Counted from the first letter of the stretch, positions 1 to 12,051 are shown. The stretch is 64,000 bases of DNA from Theocolax elegans (GCA_026168455.1 CM047431.1:46503466-46567465), one strand, 5' to 3'. Program-made: numbers and translations. Notes: generated from the sequence alone by a model not told the origin.

Positions 1-153
1 TAAAAATTTTGAATATTTATTGTCCATCGTTGTCCATAGGTGGCGTTTCGTAATAAATTCGAAATCTGCCTGGAACTCGCAACTGACAAATATTTTTCAT
101 CGTTAGTATATAAGAGATTAGAATTTGTTTTACTTCGGCGATGGCGTAGTGGT

Positions 154-792
154 TTAAGGGGATGTCGTAACAGAGAAAACTGTCAATCAAATATGTCACT
201 GTTTTAGTGCGTAAATGGAAATTTGTATTCTGCACTATTCTCCTTTTGTAATGGATCAAATTACTCTAAATTTGGCACACATTATTAATTTGGTCAGGAG
301 AATAGCGCTCTGGTTTTAATTTAGTCGAAAAATTTTGTATTATTATTATTTACCGTAATTTATCTGACCATTGTATGAGATGCAGTTTAATTACGGTTCT
401 TCACTAATTTTTGCTTCTACGCTATGTCATGATACAAAATTTTACCAGAACAATCGTAATAAAGTATAGAATGGCGCTCTGGTAAGATTTTGTACAAAAA
501 ATTATGCAAAACAGCTAAAATAAGTTTGCAAATAATAAACAGTTTTGCAGGTTATCTGCGAAACATATAAGTTTTTTATTTTGCCTAATGGTGGCGCTGT
601 GTAATATTCTTATAGGTCTCGATCTATCGAATCGATCGGTCAGCTATTAGACTCACATGCGGTGTGCCTTACCTATTGTTATGTATATTACTACATATTA
701 TATGATTCTATAATTATTTTTTTATAACCTCAAATTGTCAAATCTGTCAAATCTGTTAACCCATCAATCAGTTTTGTACGACCTCCCCTTAA
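154..792. mobile_element. piggyBac-like MITE (TTAA-flanked)
   Basis: Non-coding element bounded by TTAA at 154-157 and 789-792. The ends are inverted repeats: GGGGATGTCGTA inward from the left, and the complement of GTACGACCTCCCC at the right. TTAA duplication and a GGG-rich end are what piggyBac transposases produce, so this is probably a non-autonomous derivative mobilised in trans. Similar ends recur at 33427-34302, 42923-43292 and 47280-47660. The interior has no credible ORF. Confidence 0.6.
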
Positions 793-1249
793 GTCAATAA
801 ATAATGCGATAATTTAGAACAGGTATAATAGCGTAGCAGGCAGGTAGCGAGCGACATTATGAGCGTAAGGTGTAATATGAAATATAAATACTTTCTAATA
901 TAAAAATATAAGGCACTTCCATGTACGCGGTCGTGCCTAAATATTAACGTAACAAATTTGTTTTTATTTTAAAAAAATTTAACATAAAATTTAAAACCTG
1001 CTCGAGCGAAAATAAAATAAACAAAATTATAATTATTGGTTAATAAGTACTACAAAAATTATTATTTTCACATTTCAAAAATGGTTATGTTCGAAATAAA
1101 AAAATAGACACTAAACTGAATAGTAAAAATTAATATTATTCAATTTTACTACATTCTGCAGTAATTTCTAATACAAAACCAGTTTGTCGCTCTATAACTA
1201 CACAGAATAGTAAATTTTGATGCAATTTTTAGTCATTTTTACGGATAAT
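793..1249. other. AT-rich stretch, nothing recognised
   Basis: No coding, RNA or repeat signal could be supported here. It separates the TTAA MITE from the left arm of the next repeat complex. Confidence 0.4.
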
Positions 1250-1850
1250 TTTTTCTCCGTGTGGTATAGTACACTTCATATTTCACCAATTAACAACTTA
1301 TTTTTATTGATGTGTAATTTATCTGTATATTATTATAATTGTCACTTTATGAAATACTATGAAGGGATGATTTTGTGTTATTGTTTTTATACGAGAGCTG
1401 ACGAACGTTGAGCAATTGCCGGTTGGCCAACTTGAATTCGATCTCAATATTACGAAGCGACAACGGCGCTTATTCCTTACAATTTTTAAAATCAGGTAAA
1501 CTAAATAAATAAAATAAATTTCGTTATATCAAAAAAGTTATTTTGTAAATTATTAAGAAATACTATAATTACATATTCAATGTGTAACATCAGTAAAGAT
1601 TTTTAACGTACAATAAAATAATACAATAATCACGTTTACTATTATAAGGTACTCTGCAGGTATTTAACAGAAATATGCATCAAATGTGAAAACATATGTT
1701 GTAGAAAAAGTATACTTATTTTTAAAAAACGGTTAATTTATACTTTAATCGGTATTAATCAGGTTTTCTAATCTATTGTAATACATTTAATGATTTAACA
1801 ATACATACATTTTTTTATTTTTATTACAAAATTATACAATAATTATAGTA
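1250..1850 (+). repeat. Left inverted arm of repeat complex D
   Basis: This segment is the inverted counterpart of about 4055-4668, and of the matching part of the third copy at about 8550-9170. Blocks such as GGTATAGTACACTTCATATT and AACATATGTTGTAGAAAAAG occur here in one orientation and there in the other. With the right arm it encloses two tandem copies of unit D, as expected for a long-TIR DNA transposon or a foldback duplication. Short reading frames on it are accidental. Confidence 0.65.
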
Positions 1851-2917
1851 TGGTTATATTATTTTTAAAACATTAAAAGTGTGGGATAAATTCTATTAAA
1901 ATTTGGGGGAAATAAACTCTGTGCTGCCATATCTTAAAAGATTTGTTTTACTCGTCTTTCTACTTCTTTACTTTTTCTTGTTCATAGCAATGAATTGCTA
2001 TATATTCATTCATTTTCTGTAAAAAACTAGTTATTATAAATAAATGCTTGTTTCAAAATTATTTAATAAAAAATAGATATAGTATTATACCTTTTTCAAT
2101 TCGTTTATTTTCTTGTTTAAATTTTTCAGTTTCGATATGTAATAACTTACAGTCAATACACTCATCTTATAGGGATGCGGTTGATTGTAAAAACGTTTCC
2201 TATAATAGGTCGAATATCCCTTTTGCCACCCTGATTGAGTTTGCCCATGAGCAGCTGGATAACCTTGTGTTTTTGGCAGTTGATACAACAACTGTTGACA
2301 ACAGCTTGCAGATCTTGCAGAAGTTGGCAGGCGTAGGTGGACTATTGAAGGATCTGCACTTACAGTTGGAGGTGCAGGTGCAACAGAAGGGTGTACTTGG
2401 AGGTGCAGGTGCAACTGAAGGTGTACTTGGAGGTACTGTTGAAGCATCTGGAGCAGACCTTTGATTATTTTTTCTTAGCACCATATTGAAAGGAGCAAAG
2501 GGCGGATATTTTTCTCTCCCTAGATATTAAAAAAGTCGATAAAATGAAAAATAAGCTTAAAAAAATTAAAGGTTATAAAAATATAATATTTAATATGCAG
2601 TTTTAAATAATATTTTAGCGAAATATTTAATTGCAATAAAACAAAGTAATATTAAATAAAATGCAACAAATATTTTTAATAGTAAAAAAAAATAATTAAT
2701 AAATAACTTACCGGAATGCGATATAATTTTGATTTATTTTTGTTTTTACGACCGGATCAAAAAAAGAGGGAAACAGTTAAAGCGGATGCAATTGCATAGA
2801 GTTAACTGTTAACATGCGTGCGCACTATAATTAAAATTTAAATAATGCTTATTTAAAATTAACCCAGTTTAACTGGTTAATTAGTAAGGATCGTCTTAAT
2901 ATCAAAGTTATTGTTTA
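1786..2917 (-). repeat. Repeat unit D, copy 1
   Basis: First of two directly repeated units of about 1.13 kb; the second begins at about 2918 and both start with TTTAATGATTTAAC. Each unit carries the 5' exon of a minus-strand proline-rich protein and about 450 bp of AT-rich sequence upstream of its ATG. Copy 1 is the most diverged of the three copies inside the exon, so it is probably the oldest or least constrained. Confidence 0.7.
2089..2484 (-). pseudogene. Decayed copy of the Pro/Ala-rich exon (copy 1)
   Basis: This matches the intact exon at 3222-3614. It begins with the same MVLRKNNQRSAPDAS start at 2484 and keeps a donor-like GGTATAAT after the lysine-rich end near 2090. Several one-base insertions and a missing base in the middle shift the frame, so pieces of the protein appear in different frames and no continuous product can be made. 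Function unknown; see the copy 2 entry for the protein description. Confidence 0.6.
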
Positions 2918-5055
2918 AATTTAATGATTTAACAATACATACATTTTTTTATTTTTATTACAAAATTATACAATAATTATAGTATGGTTATATTATTTTT
3001 AAAACATTAAAAGTGTGGATAAATTCTATTAAAATTTGGGGGAAATAAACTCTGTGCTGCCATATCTTAAAAGATTTGTTTTACTCGTCTTTCTACTTCT
3101 TTACTTTTTTCTTGTTCATCATGAATTGCTATATATTCATTCATTTTCTGTAAAAAAACTAGTATTATAAATAAATGCTTGTTTCAAAATTATTTAATAA
3201 AAAATAGATATATATTATTACCTTTTTCAATTCGTTATTTTCTTGTTTTAATTTTTCATTTTCGATATGTAATAACTTACAGTCAATACACTCATCTTTA
3301 TAGGGATGCTGTTGATTGTAAAAACGTTTCCTATAATAGGTCGAATATCCCTTTTGCCACCCTGATTGAGTTTGCCCATGAGCAGCTGGATAACCTTGTG
3401 TTTTTTGGGCAGTTGATACAACAACTGTTGACACAGCTGCAGATCTTGCAGAAGTTGCAGGCGTAGGTGGAACTATTGAAGGATCTGCACTTACAGTTGG
3501 AGGTGCAGGTGCAACAGAAGGTGTACTTGGAGGTGCAGGTGCAACTGAAGGTGTACTTGGAGGTACTGTTGAAGCATCTGGAGCAGACCTTTGATTATTT
3601 TTTCTTAGCACCATATTGAAAGGAGCAAAGGGCGGATATTTTTCTCTCCCTAGATATTAAAAAAGTCGATAAAATGAAAAATAAGCTTAAAAAAATTAAA
3701 GGTTATAAAAATATAATATTTAATATGCAGTTTTAAATAATATTTTAGCGAAATATTTAATTGCAATAAAACAAAGTAATATTAAATAAAATGCAACAAA
3801 TATTTTTAATAGTAAAAAAAAATAATTAATAAATAACTTACCGGAATGCGATATAATTTTGATTTATTTTTGTTTTTACGACCGGATCAAAAAAAGAGGG
3901 AAACAGTTAAAGCGGATGCAATTGCATAGAGTTAACTGTTAACATGCGTGTGCACTATAATTAAAATTTAAATAATGCTTATTTAAAATTAACCCAGTTT
4001 AACTGGTTAATTAGTAAGGATCGTCTTAATATCAACGTTATTGTTTAAATTTAATTATTACGTATTAATTAATACTAACGTTTTAATTGTAATAATTTTA
4101 TTGTATAATTTTGTTATAAAAAATAAAAAAAATGTATGTATTGGATAAATCATTAAATGTATTATAATAGATTAGAAAACCTGATTAATACCGACTAAAG
4201 TATAAATTAACCGTTTTGTAAAAAAAGTATACTTTTTCTACAACATATGTTTTCACATTTGATGCATATTTCTGGTTAAATACCTACAGAAATAGTAAAT
4301 GTGTATTATTTCATTGTACGTTAAAATCTTTACTGATGTTACACATTGAATATGTAATTATAGTATTTCTTAATAATTTACAAAATACTTTTTTGATGTA
4401 ACAAAATTTATTTTATTTATTTAGTTTAACTGATTTTCAAAATTGTAAGGTATAAGCGCCGTTGTCGCTTCGTAATATTGAGATCGAGTTCAAGCTGGCC
4501 AACCTGTAATTGCTCAACGTTTCGTCGGCTCTAGTATAAAAACAATAACACAAAATCATCCCTTCATAGTATTTCATAAAGTGACAATTATAATAATGTA
4601 CAATTAAATTGCACATCAATAAAAATAAGTTTTAAATTAGTGAAATATGAAGTGTACTATACCAGAAATATCACGGGACAATCACGGCCCTGTGCTTAGT
4701 GTGGACGTCTAAAACGGTACTTGGAAAACCTTATCAGGAGATATTTTTTGGAGACTGGCATCGAGCGGTGCTGAATCACACGTTTTGGTACAATTCTTTA
4801 CAAATATTTAACAATTAACTTCTTCCATAAACTTTTGGTTATTGTTTAATTAAATCTTTTAATACTAATTATTCTTTAAATATTACTATAATTAATAATT
4901 TAAAATACTTTGTCTCGAAAAATGTTTTATAATATTATATTTATCTGCACTTCAAACTGCTTATGCACTAAATAAATTAAATTATTTGTCTTTTATATTT
5001 TGATTAATTTTTTAGTTTGATATTAATAATTTATCGTTATCAGTATTTTTAAAAT
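2918..5055 (-). repeat. Repeat unit D, copy 2, with right arm and tail
   Basis: This copy contains the intact exon, about 450 bp upstream of it, the right inverted arm (about 4055-4668) and a unique tail to about 5055. The block from 3238 onward reappears almost base for base at 7735-9552, offset by about 4.5 kb. Both end at the same point, just after TTATCGTTATCA. The shared right boundary suggests a defined element end or a duplication breakpoint, and the LINE remnant starts immediately after it. Confidence 0.7.
3222..3614 (-). CDS. Pro/Ala-rich 5' exon with leucine-zipper-like end (copy 2)
   Basis: I do not recognise this protein. The ATG at 3614 (context CAATATGG) opens 131 codons that end exactly at a splice-donor-like GAAAAAG|GTAATAAT. 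The first 75 residues are low-complexity Pro/Ala/Ser/Thr and contain the tandem decamer STPSVAPAPP. Next comes a Gln/Gly/Tyr-rich stretch with a basic YYRKRFYN, then a CxxC pair (ECIDC), then a short heptad-like helix rich in Glu/Lys/Leu (HIENEKLKQENNEL). The arrangement suggests the N-terminal exon of a DNA-binding or dimerising protein, possibly a transposase, but no catalytic exon is found nearby. It is an isolated first exon, repeated three times; only this copy runs intact to the donor. Real coding status is uncertain. Confidence 0.45.
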
Positions 5056-7734
5056 GAGTATTTGCATGCTGTATCCGATTTAATCCAAATAGGTAATTTT
5101 TAATATATGCATTCGCTCTCATGATAGTAGCTATTGCTATTTTTGTAGCCTTTGTTGTGGAGATTGTGGTGAGAATGTGATGAAGTCTGGGTCCATGTTT
5201 TCTTATTTCGTGTGCTTCTGTTCTTCTATTATTTGGTTAGGAGGGTTATGTTTCCAGTAATTGATAGTAGATGTATTGGTTGTATATATTATTGGTAATT
5301 GTATTTTTAGTTTCTTCAAAATATTTTATTGATCGTATATGGAATGGAGTATGTTTTGTGTTTATGTCGTCTTTAACATTTTTTTTGAATAGTAGATAGG
5401 CTTGGTTATTGGGAGTGCTGAATAGTTTGTAGCATATCTAAGGGTTATTTTTTCCTTCTTAGCTCAGAGGTAGTAAATTGCTTCTGATAGATACTGTCGG
5501 TTGGGCTGGTTCTATAAGCTCCTTGGCGATTCGAGCTGCCCGAATCAGAATTGGGTCCAGTTTTTTTTAGAATATATTTTTTAGCAGTAGAATAAACCAT
5601 GCAGCCATAATCTAGTTTAGATTGAATAATAGCTTTGTATGTGTTAGTGAGTAATTTTTGGTTGGGTCCCCAATTTTTAGCTGGTAGTATTTTTAGACTG
5701 TTAGTCTGTTGATACATTGGTTTTTCAGGTCGTTTTATATGGTGTTCCATGAAAGTTATTGTCGAAGTGATGCCGAGGATTTTTTTGTTTCGTTAACTAT
5801 TTTGATTTTTTTATTTTCTGAGTTTTAGTTTTAGGTTTCCTTGAGTTTTCGATTTTTATGAATATAATAGCAACGGATTTAGTTTCAGAGATTTGAATCC
5901 AGTTGTGTCCGAAAAATTTGAAGATCATTTTAATGTTTGTTGTAGTAGTTTTTGATTCGTTTAGATTTTTTCCTTTTATAATAATGTTACGTCGTCTGCA
6001 AATATTGTGCATTCGACCTGGTTGTTTTATATGTTTTGTAATGTCGTTGATTTGCTAATAGAATATGGTAACACTTATTACCGAACCTTGGGGTACGCCG
6101 TTGGTTATGATTTGTTTATCGGAAAGAGTATTGTTATTCTTACTTGAATACTTCTGTTTTCAAGAAAGTTTTGATGAAGTAAAAGGAATTTCCTGTTATT
6201 TTGTTTTGTATTAAATTTTAATATTCTTTGTCGCCAGATTAAGTCGTACGCTTTTTCCATGTCTAAGCATAGTGCTATCATATGTTGTTGTTCGCGAAAG
6301 CTTCTTGGATATTTGATTCGAGTGTAACAAGGCAATCAGCTGTTGAGCAGTTTGCTCGAAAACCGCTTTGTCTTTTGTTGATTAAATTGTTTTTTTTCAA
6401 TGTGCCAACGAAGTCGTTTATGATAATTTTTTCCATTATTTTGCATATAGAGCATGTTAATGCTATTGGTCGGTAGCTATTTTATCGTGTTTGTTTTTTC
6501 CGGGTTTGATTATAGGGACCACTATAGCTTCTCTCCATACATCTGGAAAGAGTTTTTTTGTCCAAATATATTAAAAATTTTTAAAAGACATTCGATGGCC
6601 GTGTCTGGTAGATTTTTTATAAACATATGGGTATATTGTCCGGTCCTGGGCTCGAGTTGTTTGTTGAGTTTAGTATTTTTTTTAGTTCTTCTATTGTGAT
6701 GTCTTCGTTGAGTGGATTAGCTTGATTGTCTTCGGATATGTGTCAATGTTATAGTTGATTTCGTTGTTTATTTTGTAATTTTAAAAATTCTTTGTTGTAG
6801 TTGTTATCACTTGAGTTATTTGCAAAATTCTCTGCGAATAATTTGCTATAGTATACGGTTCGGATATAATGTCATTTTCCTCTTTTAACGTAGTTATAGA
6901 TTCATATTTTTTACCATCTATTGCGTGTATTTTTTGCCATATTTTTTTGTTGGTACTTGGTGGTTTAATGCATTGAGGAATTCTAGCCAAGATAATTGTT
7001 TATTTTTTTTTTACAGTTCTTTGGCGATGGCTTTTTCACGTTGATGTTTTATTTTGTTTTCCAAGGTTTTATTTTTAAGATATTGGTTGAGAGCTTTTTT
7101 TGATTTTTTTATTACCTCTTCGCATTCATTATTCCACCAAACGGTTTTGTTTTTTTGGCGGTGGCCTTTGGTTTTAGGAATGCTAGTGTTGGCTGCATCT
7201 AGTATTGTATTAGTAAAATTAGTGAGTATGTTGTTGATGTTGATCTGGGCGTAGTGTGCCGAGTTATTGATTAGTTCGTAAGTTCTGTTTATATTATTGT
7301 TAATTGTTAGACGAAATTGATTCCAATCTGCCTTATGGAATTCCATCTTGGTGAATGAGAGCTATGTGAGGTGTTGTCATAATTTAGGTTTATAAATATA
7401 GGGAAATGATCGCTGCCGTAAAGATAGTCGGATGTTTGCCATTCTAGTTTCGCTGCCATATTTGTGCTACACAGCGTTAAATCTATAGCGCTTAGTGTAC
7501 CATTTGAGGCATTTAAAATGAGTTGGTGATAAATCATTTATTATTATTAAGTCGTCGTTATCATTAATAATCTTTTCAATCGTTTTTTCCTCTTCCATCT
7601 GTTTTGTATGAGCCCCACATAGAATTATGGCTGTGAAGTCACCTAGCAGTATTATAGGTCGTGGTAGTTGATTTATCAAATTATTTATATCGTTATAGTC
7701 GAATGTATATTTATTGCTCAAATGTATATTTATT
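5056..7734 (-). mobile_element. Jockey/R1-type LINE remnant, degenerate ORF2
   Basis: This is a non-LTR retrotransposon fragment read on the minus strand, broken by many stops and frameshifts. From 5' (high coordinate) to 3': APE endonuclease motifs LLGDF near 7650 and YGSDHFPI near 7410; the endonuclease-RT linker with WWNNECEEVIKKSKKAL near 7130; RT motif WREAIVVPIIKPGK near 6520 and the following RPIALTCSICK block near 6450; LDMEKAYD near 6255; the catalytic FADDV near 5990; and the C-terminal SKLDYGCMVYSTAKK block with RTSPTDS near 5600-5500. The catalytic aspartates of FADD survive, but the ORF is dead. The 5' end is cut at 7734, exactly where repeat copy 3 begins. No 3' tail or target duplication is recognisable. 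Confidence 0.85.
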
Positions 7735-9552
7735 TTCTTGTTTTAATTTTCATTTTCGATATGTAATAACTTACAGTCAATACACTCATCTTTATAGGGA
7801 TGCTGTTGATTGTAAAAACGTTTCCTATAATAGGTCGAATATCCCTTTTGCCACCCTGATTGAGTTTGCCCATGAGCAGCTGGATAACCTTGTGTTTTTT
7901 GGGCAGTTGATACAACAACTGTTGACACAGCTGCAGATCTTGCAGAAGTTGCAGGCGTAGGTGGAACTATTGAAGGATCTGCACTTACAGTTGGAGGTGC
8001 AGGTGCAACAGAAGGTGTACTTGGAGGTGCAGGTGCAACTGAAGGTGTACTTGGAGGTACTGTTGAAGCATCTGGAGCAGACCTTTGATTATTTTTTCTT
8101 AGCACCATATTGAAAGGAGCAAAGGGCGGATATTTTTCTCTCCCTAGATATTAAAAAAGTCGATAAAATGAAAAATAAGCTTAAAAAAATTAAAGGTTAT
8201 AAAAATATAATATTTAATATGCAGTTTTAAATAATATTTTAGCGAAATATTTAATTGCAATAAAACAAAGTAATATTAAATAAAATGCAACAAATATTTT
8301 TAATAGTAAAAAAAAAATAATTAATAAATAACTTACCGGAATGCGATATAATTTTGATTTATTTTTGTTTTTACGACCGGATCAAAAAAAGAGGGAAACA
8401 GTTAAAGCGGATGCAATTGCATAGAGTTAACTGTTAACATGCGTGTGCACTATAATTAAAATTTAAATAATGCTTATTTAAAATTAACCCAGTTTAACTG
8501 GTTAATTAGTAAGGATCGTCTTAATATCAAAGTTATTGTTTAAATTTAATTATTACGTAATTAATTAATAATAACGTTTTTAAATTGTAATAATTTTATT
8601 GTATAATTTTGTTATAAAAATAAAAAAATGTATGTATTGATAAATCATTAAATGTATTATAATAGATTAGAAAACCTGATTAATACCGACTAAAGTATAA
8701 ATTAACCGTTTTTTAAAAAAAGTATACTTTTTCTACAACATATGTTTTCACATTTGATGCATATTTCTGTTAAATACCTACAGAAATAGTAAATGTGTAT
8801 TATTTTCATTGTACGTTAAAAATCTTTACTGATGTTACACATTGAATATGTAATTATAGTATTTCTTAATAATTTACAAAATAACTTTTTTGATGTAACA
8901 AAATTTATTTTATTTATTTAGTTTAACTGATTTTCAAAATTGTAAGGTATAAGCGCCGTTGTCGCTTCGTAATATTGAGATCGAGTTCAAGCTGGCCAAC
9001 CTGTAATTGCTCAACGTTCGTCGGCTCTAGTATAAAAACAATAACACAAAATCATCCCTTCATAGTATTTCATAAAGTGACAATTATAATAATGTACAAT
9101 TAAATTGCACATCAATAAAAATAAGTTTTAAATTAGTGAAATATGAAGTGTACTATACCAGAAATATCACGGGACAATCACGGCCCTGTGCTTAGTGTGG
9201 ACGTCTAAAACGGTACTTGGAAAACCTTATCAGGAGATATTTTTTGGAGACTGGCATCGAGCGGTGCTGAATCACACGTTTTGGTACAATTCTTTACAAA
9301 TATTTAACAATTAACTTCTTCCATAAACTTTTGGTTATTGTTTAATTAAATCTTTTTAATACTAATTATTCTTTAAATATTACTATAATTAATAATTTAA
9401 AATACTTTGTCTCGAAAAATGTTTTATAATATTATATTTATCTGCACTTCAAACTGCTTATGCACTAAATAAATTAAATTATTTGTCTTTTATATTTTGA
9501 TTAATTTTTTAGTTTGATATTAATAATTTATCGTTATCAATATTTTTAATTT
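7735..9552 (-). repeat. Repeat unit D, copy 3
   Basis: Near-identical copy of 3238-5055, including the right inverted arm and tail. Its left end is truncated inside the heptad region of the exon and is fused directly to the LINE remnant. Its right end abuts the CHAF1B fragment. The high identity to copy 2 suggests that copies 2 and 3 arose by a recent duplication that also took in, or was later separated by, the LINE segment. Confidence 0.7.
7743..8108 (-). pseudogene. Truncated Pro/Ala-rich exon (copy 3)
   Basis: Identical in reading to copy 2 from the ATG at 8108 through ECIDCKLLHIENE. It then loses one base of a T-run and stops, because the end of the exon and its splice donor were removed at the junction with the LINE. 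Without the donor this exon cannot splice as copy 2 could, so I call it a broken copy. Confidence 0.55.
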
Positions 9553-9557
9553 TAAAG

Positions 9558-9967
9558 ATTTGGCATGCGAAAGCAAATGAAGTTGGTGAACCAATAGTTT
9601 CTTGTGTAGCAGACTCGGAAAGGCATCAACAAACAGTTAATGTTGTTAGATTTTCTCCATCTGCAGAATTACTAGCATCTGGCGATGATGGTTATTTACA
9701 ATATTTATTCTTTTCTCACAATATTATTTACATCTGTAATTTTAATCATTGTTCTTTCTTTTACTTAACAGAATCAGTAATTATAATTCGGAAACAAATA
9801 AACGAATCTGACATTTCTATTTCTCTGGAAGATGGTATTCAAAATAATGAACAATGGAATTCTTTAAAGGTTCTACGAGGACACATAGAAGATATATATG
9901 ATTTAAGTTGGTCTCCAGATTCAAATTCACTTGCTTCTGCATCATTAGACAATTCTGTAATTTTATG
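9558..9967 (+). pseudogene. CHAF1B: CAF-1 p105 / CHAF1B fragment: two WD40 exons with intron
   Basis: Exon A (about 9558-9690) encodes a WD-repeat segment with RHQQTVNVVRFSPSAELLASG. Exon B (9772-about 9967) encodes LKVLRGHIEDIYDLSWSPDS followed by LASASLDNSVIL. The order and wording match repeats 2-3 of the histone chaperone subunit CHAF1B (human: HTKAVNVVRFSP, LRGHLEDVYDI). The 81-bp intron keeps GT..AG ends, and joining D-D-E across it restores the frame. Exon A follows an acceptor-like TTTTAAAG. The rest of the gene is missing on both sides: the left flank is repeat D and the right flank loses homology after VIL. A conserved WD-repeat tryptophan reads as arginine (IIIRK). I therefore call it a duplicated gene fragment rather than a working gene. 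Confidence 0.8.
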
Positions 9968-10331
9968 TCTGTTAAATACGTATATGCTCTCATGCAAACA
10001 CGCCTAGTCGATGTGACTGAACTCTAGTTACATTCGTAAAGAACATGTAAACATTCTGCATATTTTTCTACAAGTAAAAAACTGAGTTTATGACAGTAAG
10101 TATTCTAAGTACTATTTTACATGTAGTAAACTTCGCTTTATTAGTATTTTACTTAACCAAACATGGTTACACAATGTTTTTAAATATTTGTTTACTTTTT
10201 AACTTACTTTTATTAGTTTACATATAAAAGTTTTACAGTGTTTCAAAATTATTATTTTATTTACTTTACGCGCGCGTTTGCAATATATATTTCCAATACA
10301 GTATTTATTTATTATTTATTTATTTATCTTT
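9968..10331. other. AT-rich spacer
   Basis: No gene or repeat is recognised between the CHAF1B fragment and the SINE. Homology to CHAF1B stops at about 9967. Confidence 0.4.
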
Positions 10332-10542
10332 GTTTTTTTTTATTATTATTTTAACGTCGCTCTTTTTATGCTCCCAAACCGGTGCTATCAGCGACGGAGG
10401 TCATACGATGTCTTGGTGAAGAAAGCACTTGGTGAAAATACATTCGCCAGTGGTGGTTGTATCAATCGGCCGGGGCCGGGAATCGAACCTGGGACCTCCA
10501 GATTACGAGCCCGACGCCCTACCGACCGAGCCATCGCAGGCC
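10332..10542 (-). mobile_element. tRNA-derived SINE
   Basis: On the minus strand, 10542 downward starts with a tRNA-like head: GGCCTGCGATGGCTCGGTCGG (A box TGGCTCGGTCGG), an anticodon-arm-like GGGCTCGTAATCTGGAGG, and the B box GGTTCGATTCC, all within about 72 nt. The anticodon-arm wording resembles elongator tRNA-Met, with CGT at the anticodon position. A unique body follows, and the minus-strand 3' end is the A-rich tract seen as T/A runs at 10332-10355. tRNA-headed SINEs are transcribed by Pol III and move using LINE machinery. It is not a functional tRNA: there is no matching acceptor stem and the body is continuous. Confidence 0.75.
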
Positions 10543-10908
10543 TCTTTTTTTTTATTCATCTAATTGTTCTTTTTGTATTTTGTTTTAAATGATGTAGAGT
10601 TTAAATTTATAGTTATTTTTAAATAATAATAAGATTAAAAAGCATTTTTACATATATAATAGACGCTGGTTAGCAGTCTTTGACAGGTGAGGTTAGGAGT
10701 TCCTTTGTCAGAAGTCATATAAGTAAAAACTTTTTGTAGATTTTTCAAATTGCTTTGTCTCACTGGCGAGAAAAATATAAGTATCTATTCTGTATTTCTT
10801 AAGCATTTTTGTGAAAGCAGATAATAAGCATGTATATTCTTATTTTTGAGACATTTCAATATATTGGATCATTGCCTCCATACTTTTCAAGATTATATAT
10901 ATATATAT
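10543..10908. other. AT-rich spacer ending in a TA run
   Basis: No gene seen. It ends in a (TA)n run at 10893-10910, into which the next MITE is inserted. Confidence 0.4.
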
Positions 10909-11906
10909 ATGGGGTATTCCACGTTAAGTGGTCCGATCAAAATTTTAAAATGCACCAAATTTTGGGTACACTTTGCAAATGTTTTTCAGAATACAGAAAA
11001 AAATTTTTAGGTACTGGAATCTTTTTGCTCAAAAGTTATTCTAACCTCAAAAAGTGAATTTTTCCATATTTTTTTCAACACCAGCTGGGTTTACAGCTAT
11101 ATAACTCAAAATCTATCAACTTTTACTATAAAACATTATATGTAACATTCGTTGCTAATTATATCTAGAATTTATTCTTCTGGGTTAGAATTTTTAATCT
11201 CAAGGTCAATGTTACATAAACTACATGTCAATATTCAACTTGAAAAAAGTGCAATTGCGCCACCTTTGATTTTTTCATCCAAAAGTCTAAAAGAAAGCTT
11301 GGAGCAATACCTTTCAAATGGTCTGTAGTATTTTTATGGCCTCCAATTCTGTAAAAAGTTATGACAATTTAAAGAAAGACAAAAAATTCACAAAAATTAA
11401 CATGGTAATTCCCATTTAAATTTTTAAAAAAATTTCATGTTTCTTTAAATTGTCATAAGTTTTTACAGAATTGGAGGCCATAAAAATGCTACAGACCATT
11501 TGAAAGGTATTGCTCCAAGCTTTTTTTTAGACTTTTGGATGAAAAAAGCAAAGGTGGCGCAATTGCATTTTTTTAAGTTGAATATTGACATGTAGTTTAT
11601 GTAACATTGACCTTGAGATTAGAAATTCTAACCCAGAAGAATAAATTCTAGATATAATTAGCAACGAATGTTACATATAATGTTCTATAGTAAAAGTTGA
11701 TAGATTGTGAGTTATATAGCGGTAAACCCAGCTGGTGTTGAAAAAAATATGGAAAAATTCACTTTTTGAGGTTAGAATAACTTTTGAGCAAATAGTTTTC
11801 AGTACCTAAAAATTTTTTTCTGTATTCTGAAAAACATTTGCAAAGTGTACCCAAAATTTGGTGCATTTTAAAATTTTGATCGGACCACTGCACGTGGAAT
11901 ACCCCA
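10909..11906. mobile_element. 1-kb near-palindromic MITE (family M1, TA-flanked)
   Basis: The two halves are inverted copies of each other, meeting near 11405. The left half begins ATGGGGTATTCCACGT and the right half ends ACGTGGAATACCCCAT. Matching internal blocks include the GGTCCGATCAAAATTTT segment and the AGCTGGTGTTG segment. It sits in (TA)n DNA, consistent with a TA target duplication as made by Tc1/mariner-type transposases. Related copies lie at 61371-61559 (half) and 63378-63959 (left arm deleted). There is no coding capacity; the short frames in it mirror each other. Confidence 0.85.
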
Positions 11907-12051
11907 TATATATAAGAAATATAAAAAGAATGTAGAAGCTACAAGTACAAAATAAGTATTATTTTAAGACAGTAAAAATTATTTCAATATATGTTATATT
12001 AAACTTTAAAGTTAATTTGTGGCAATATTAAAATTTACAGATTTTTTGCAT

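Noticed and set aside
1217..1411. Small ORF shared with 4437-4619 in the opposite orientation
   Set aside because: It is part of the inverted arms of repeat D; the two readings differ by frame breaks and have no start context.
10470..10542. A functional tRNA gene on the minus strand
   Set aside because: A and B boxes and an anticodon-like loop are present, but no acceptor stem pairs and the sequence runs on into a SINE body with an A-rich tail.
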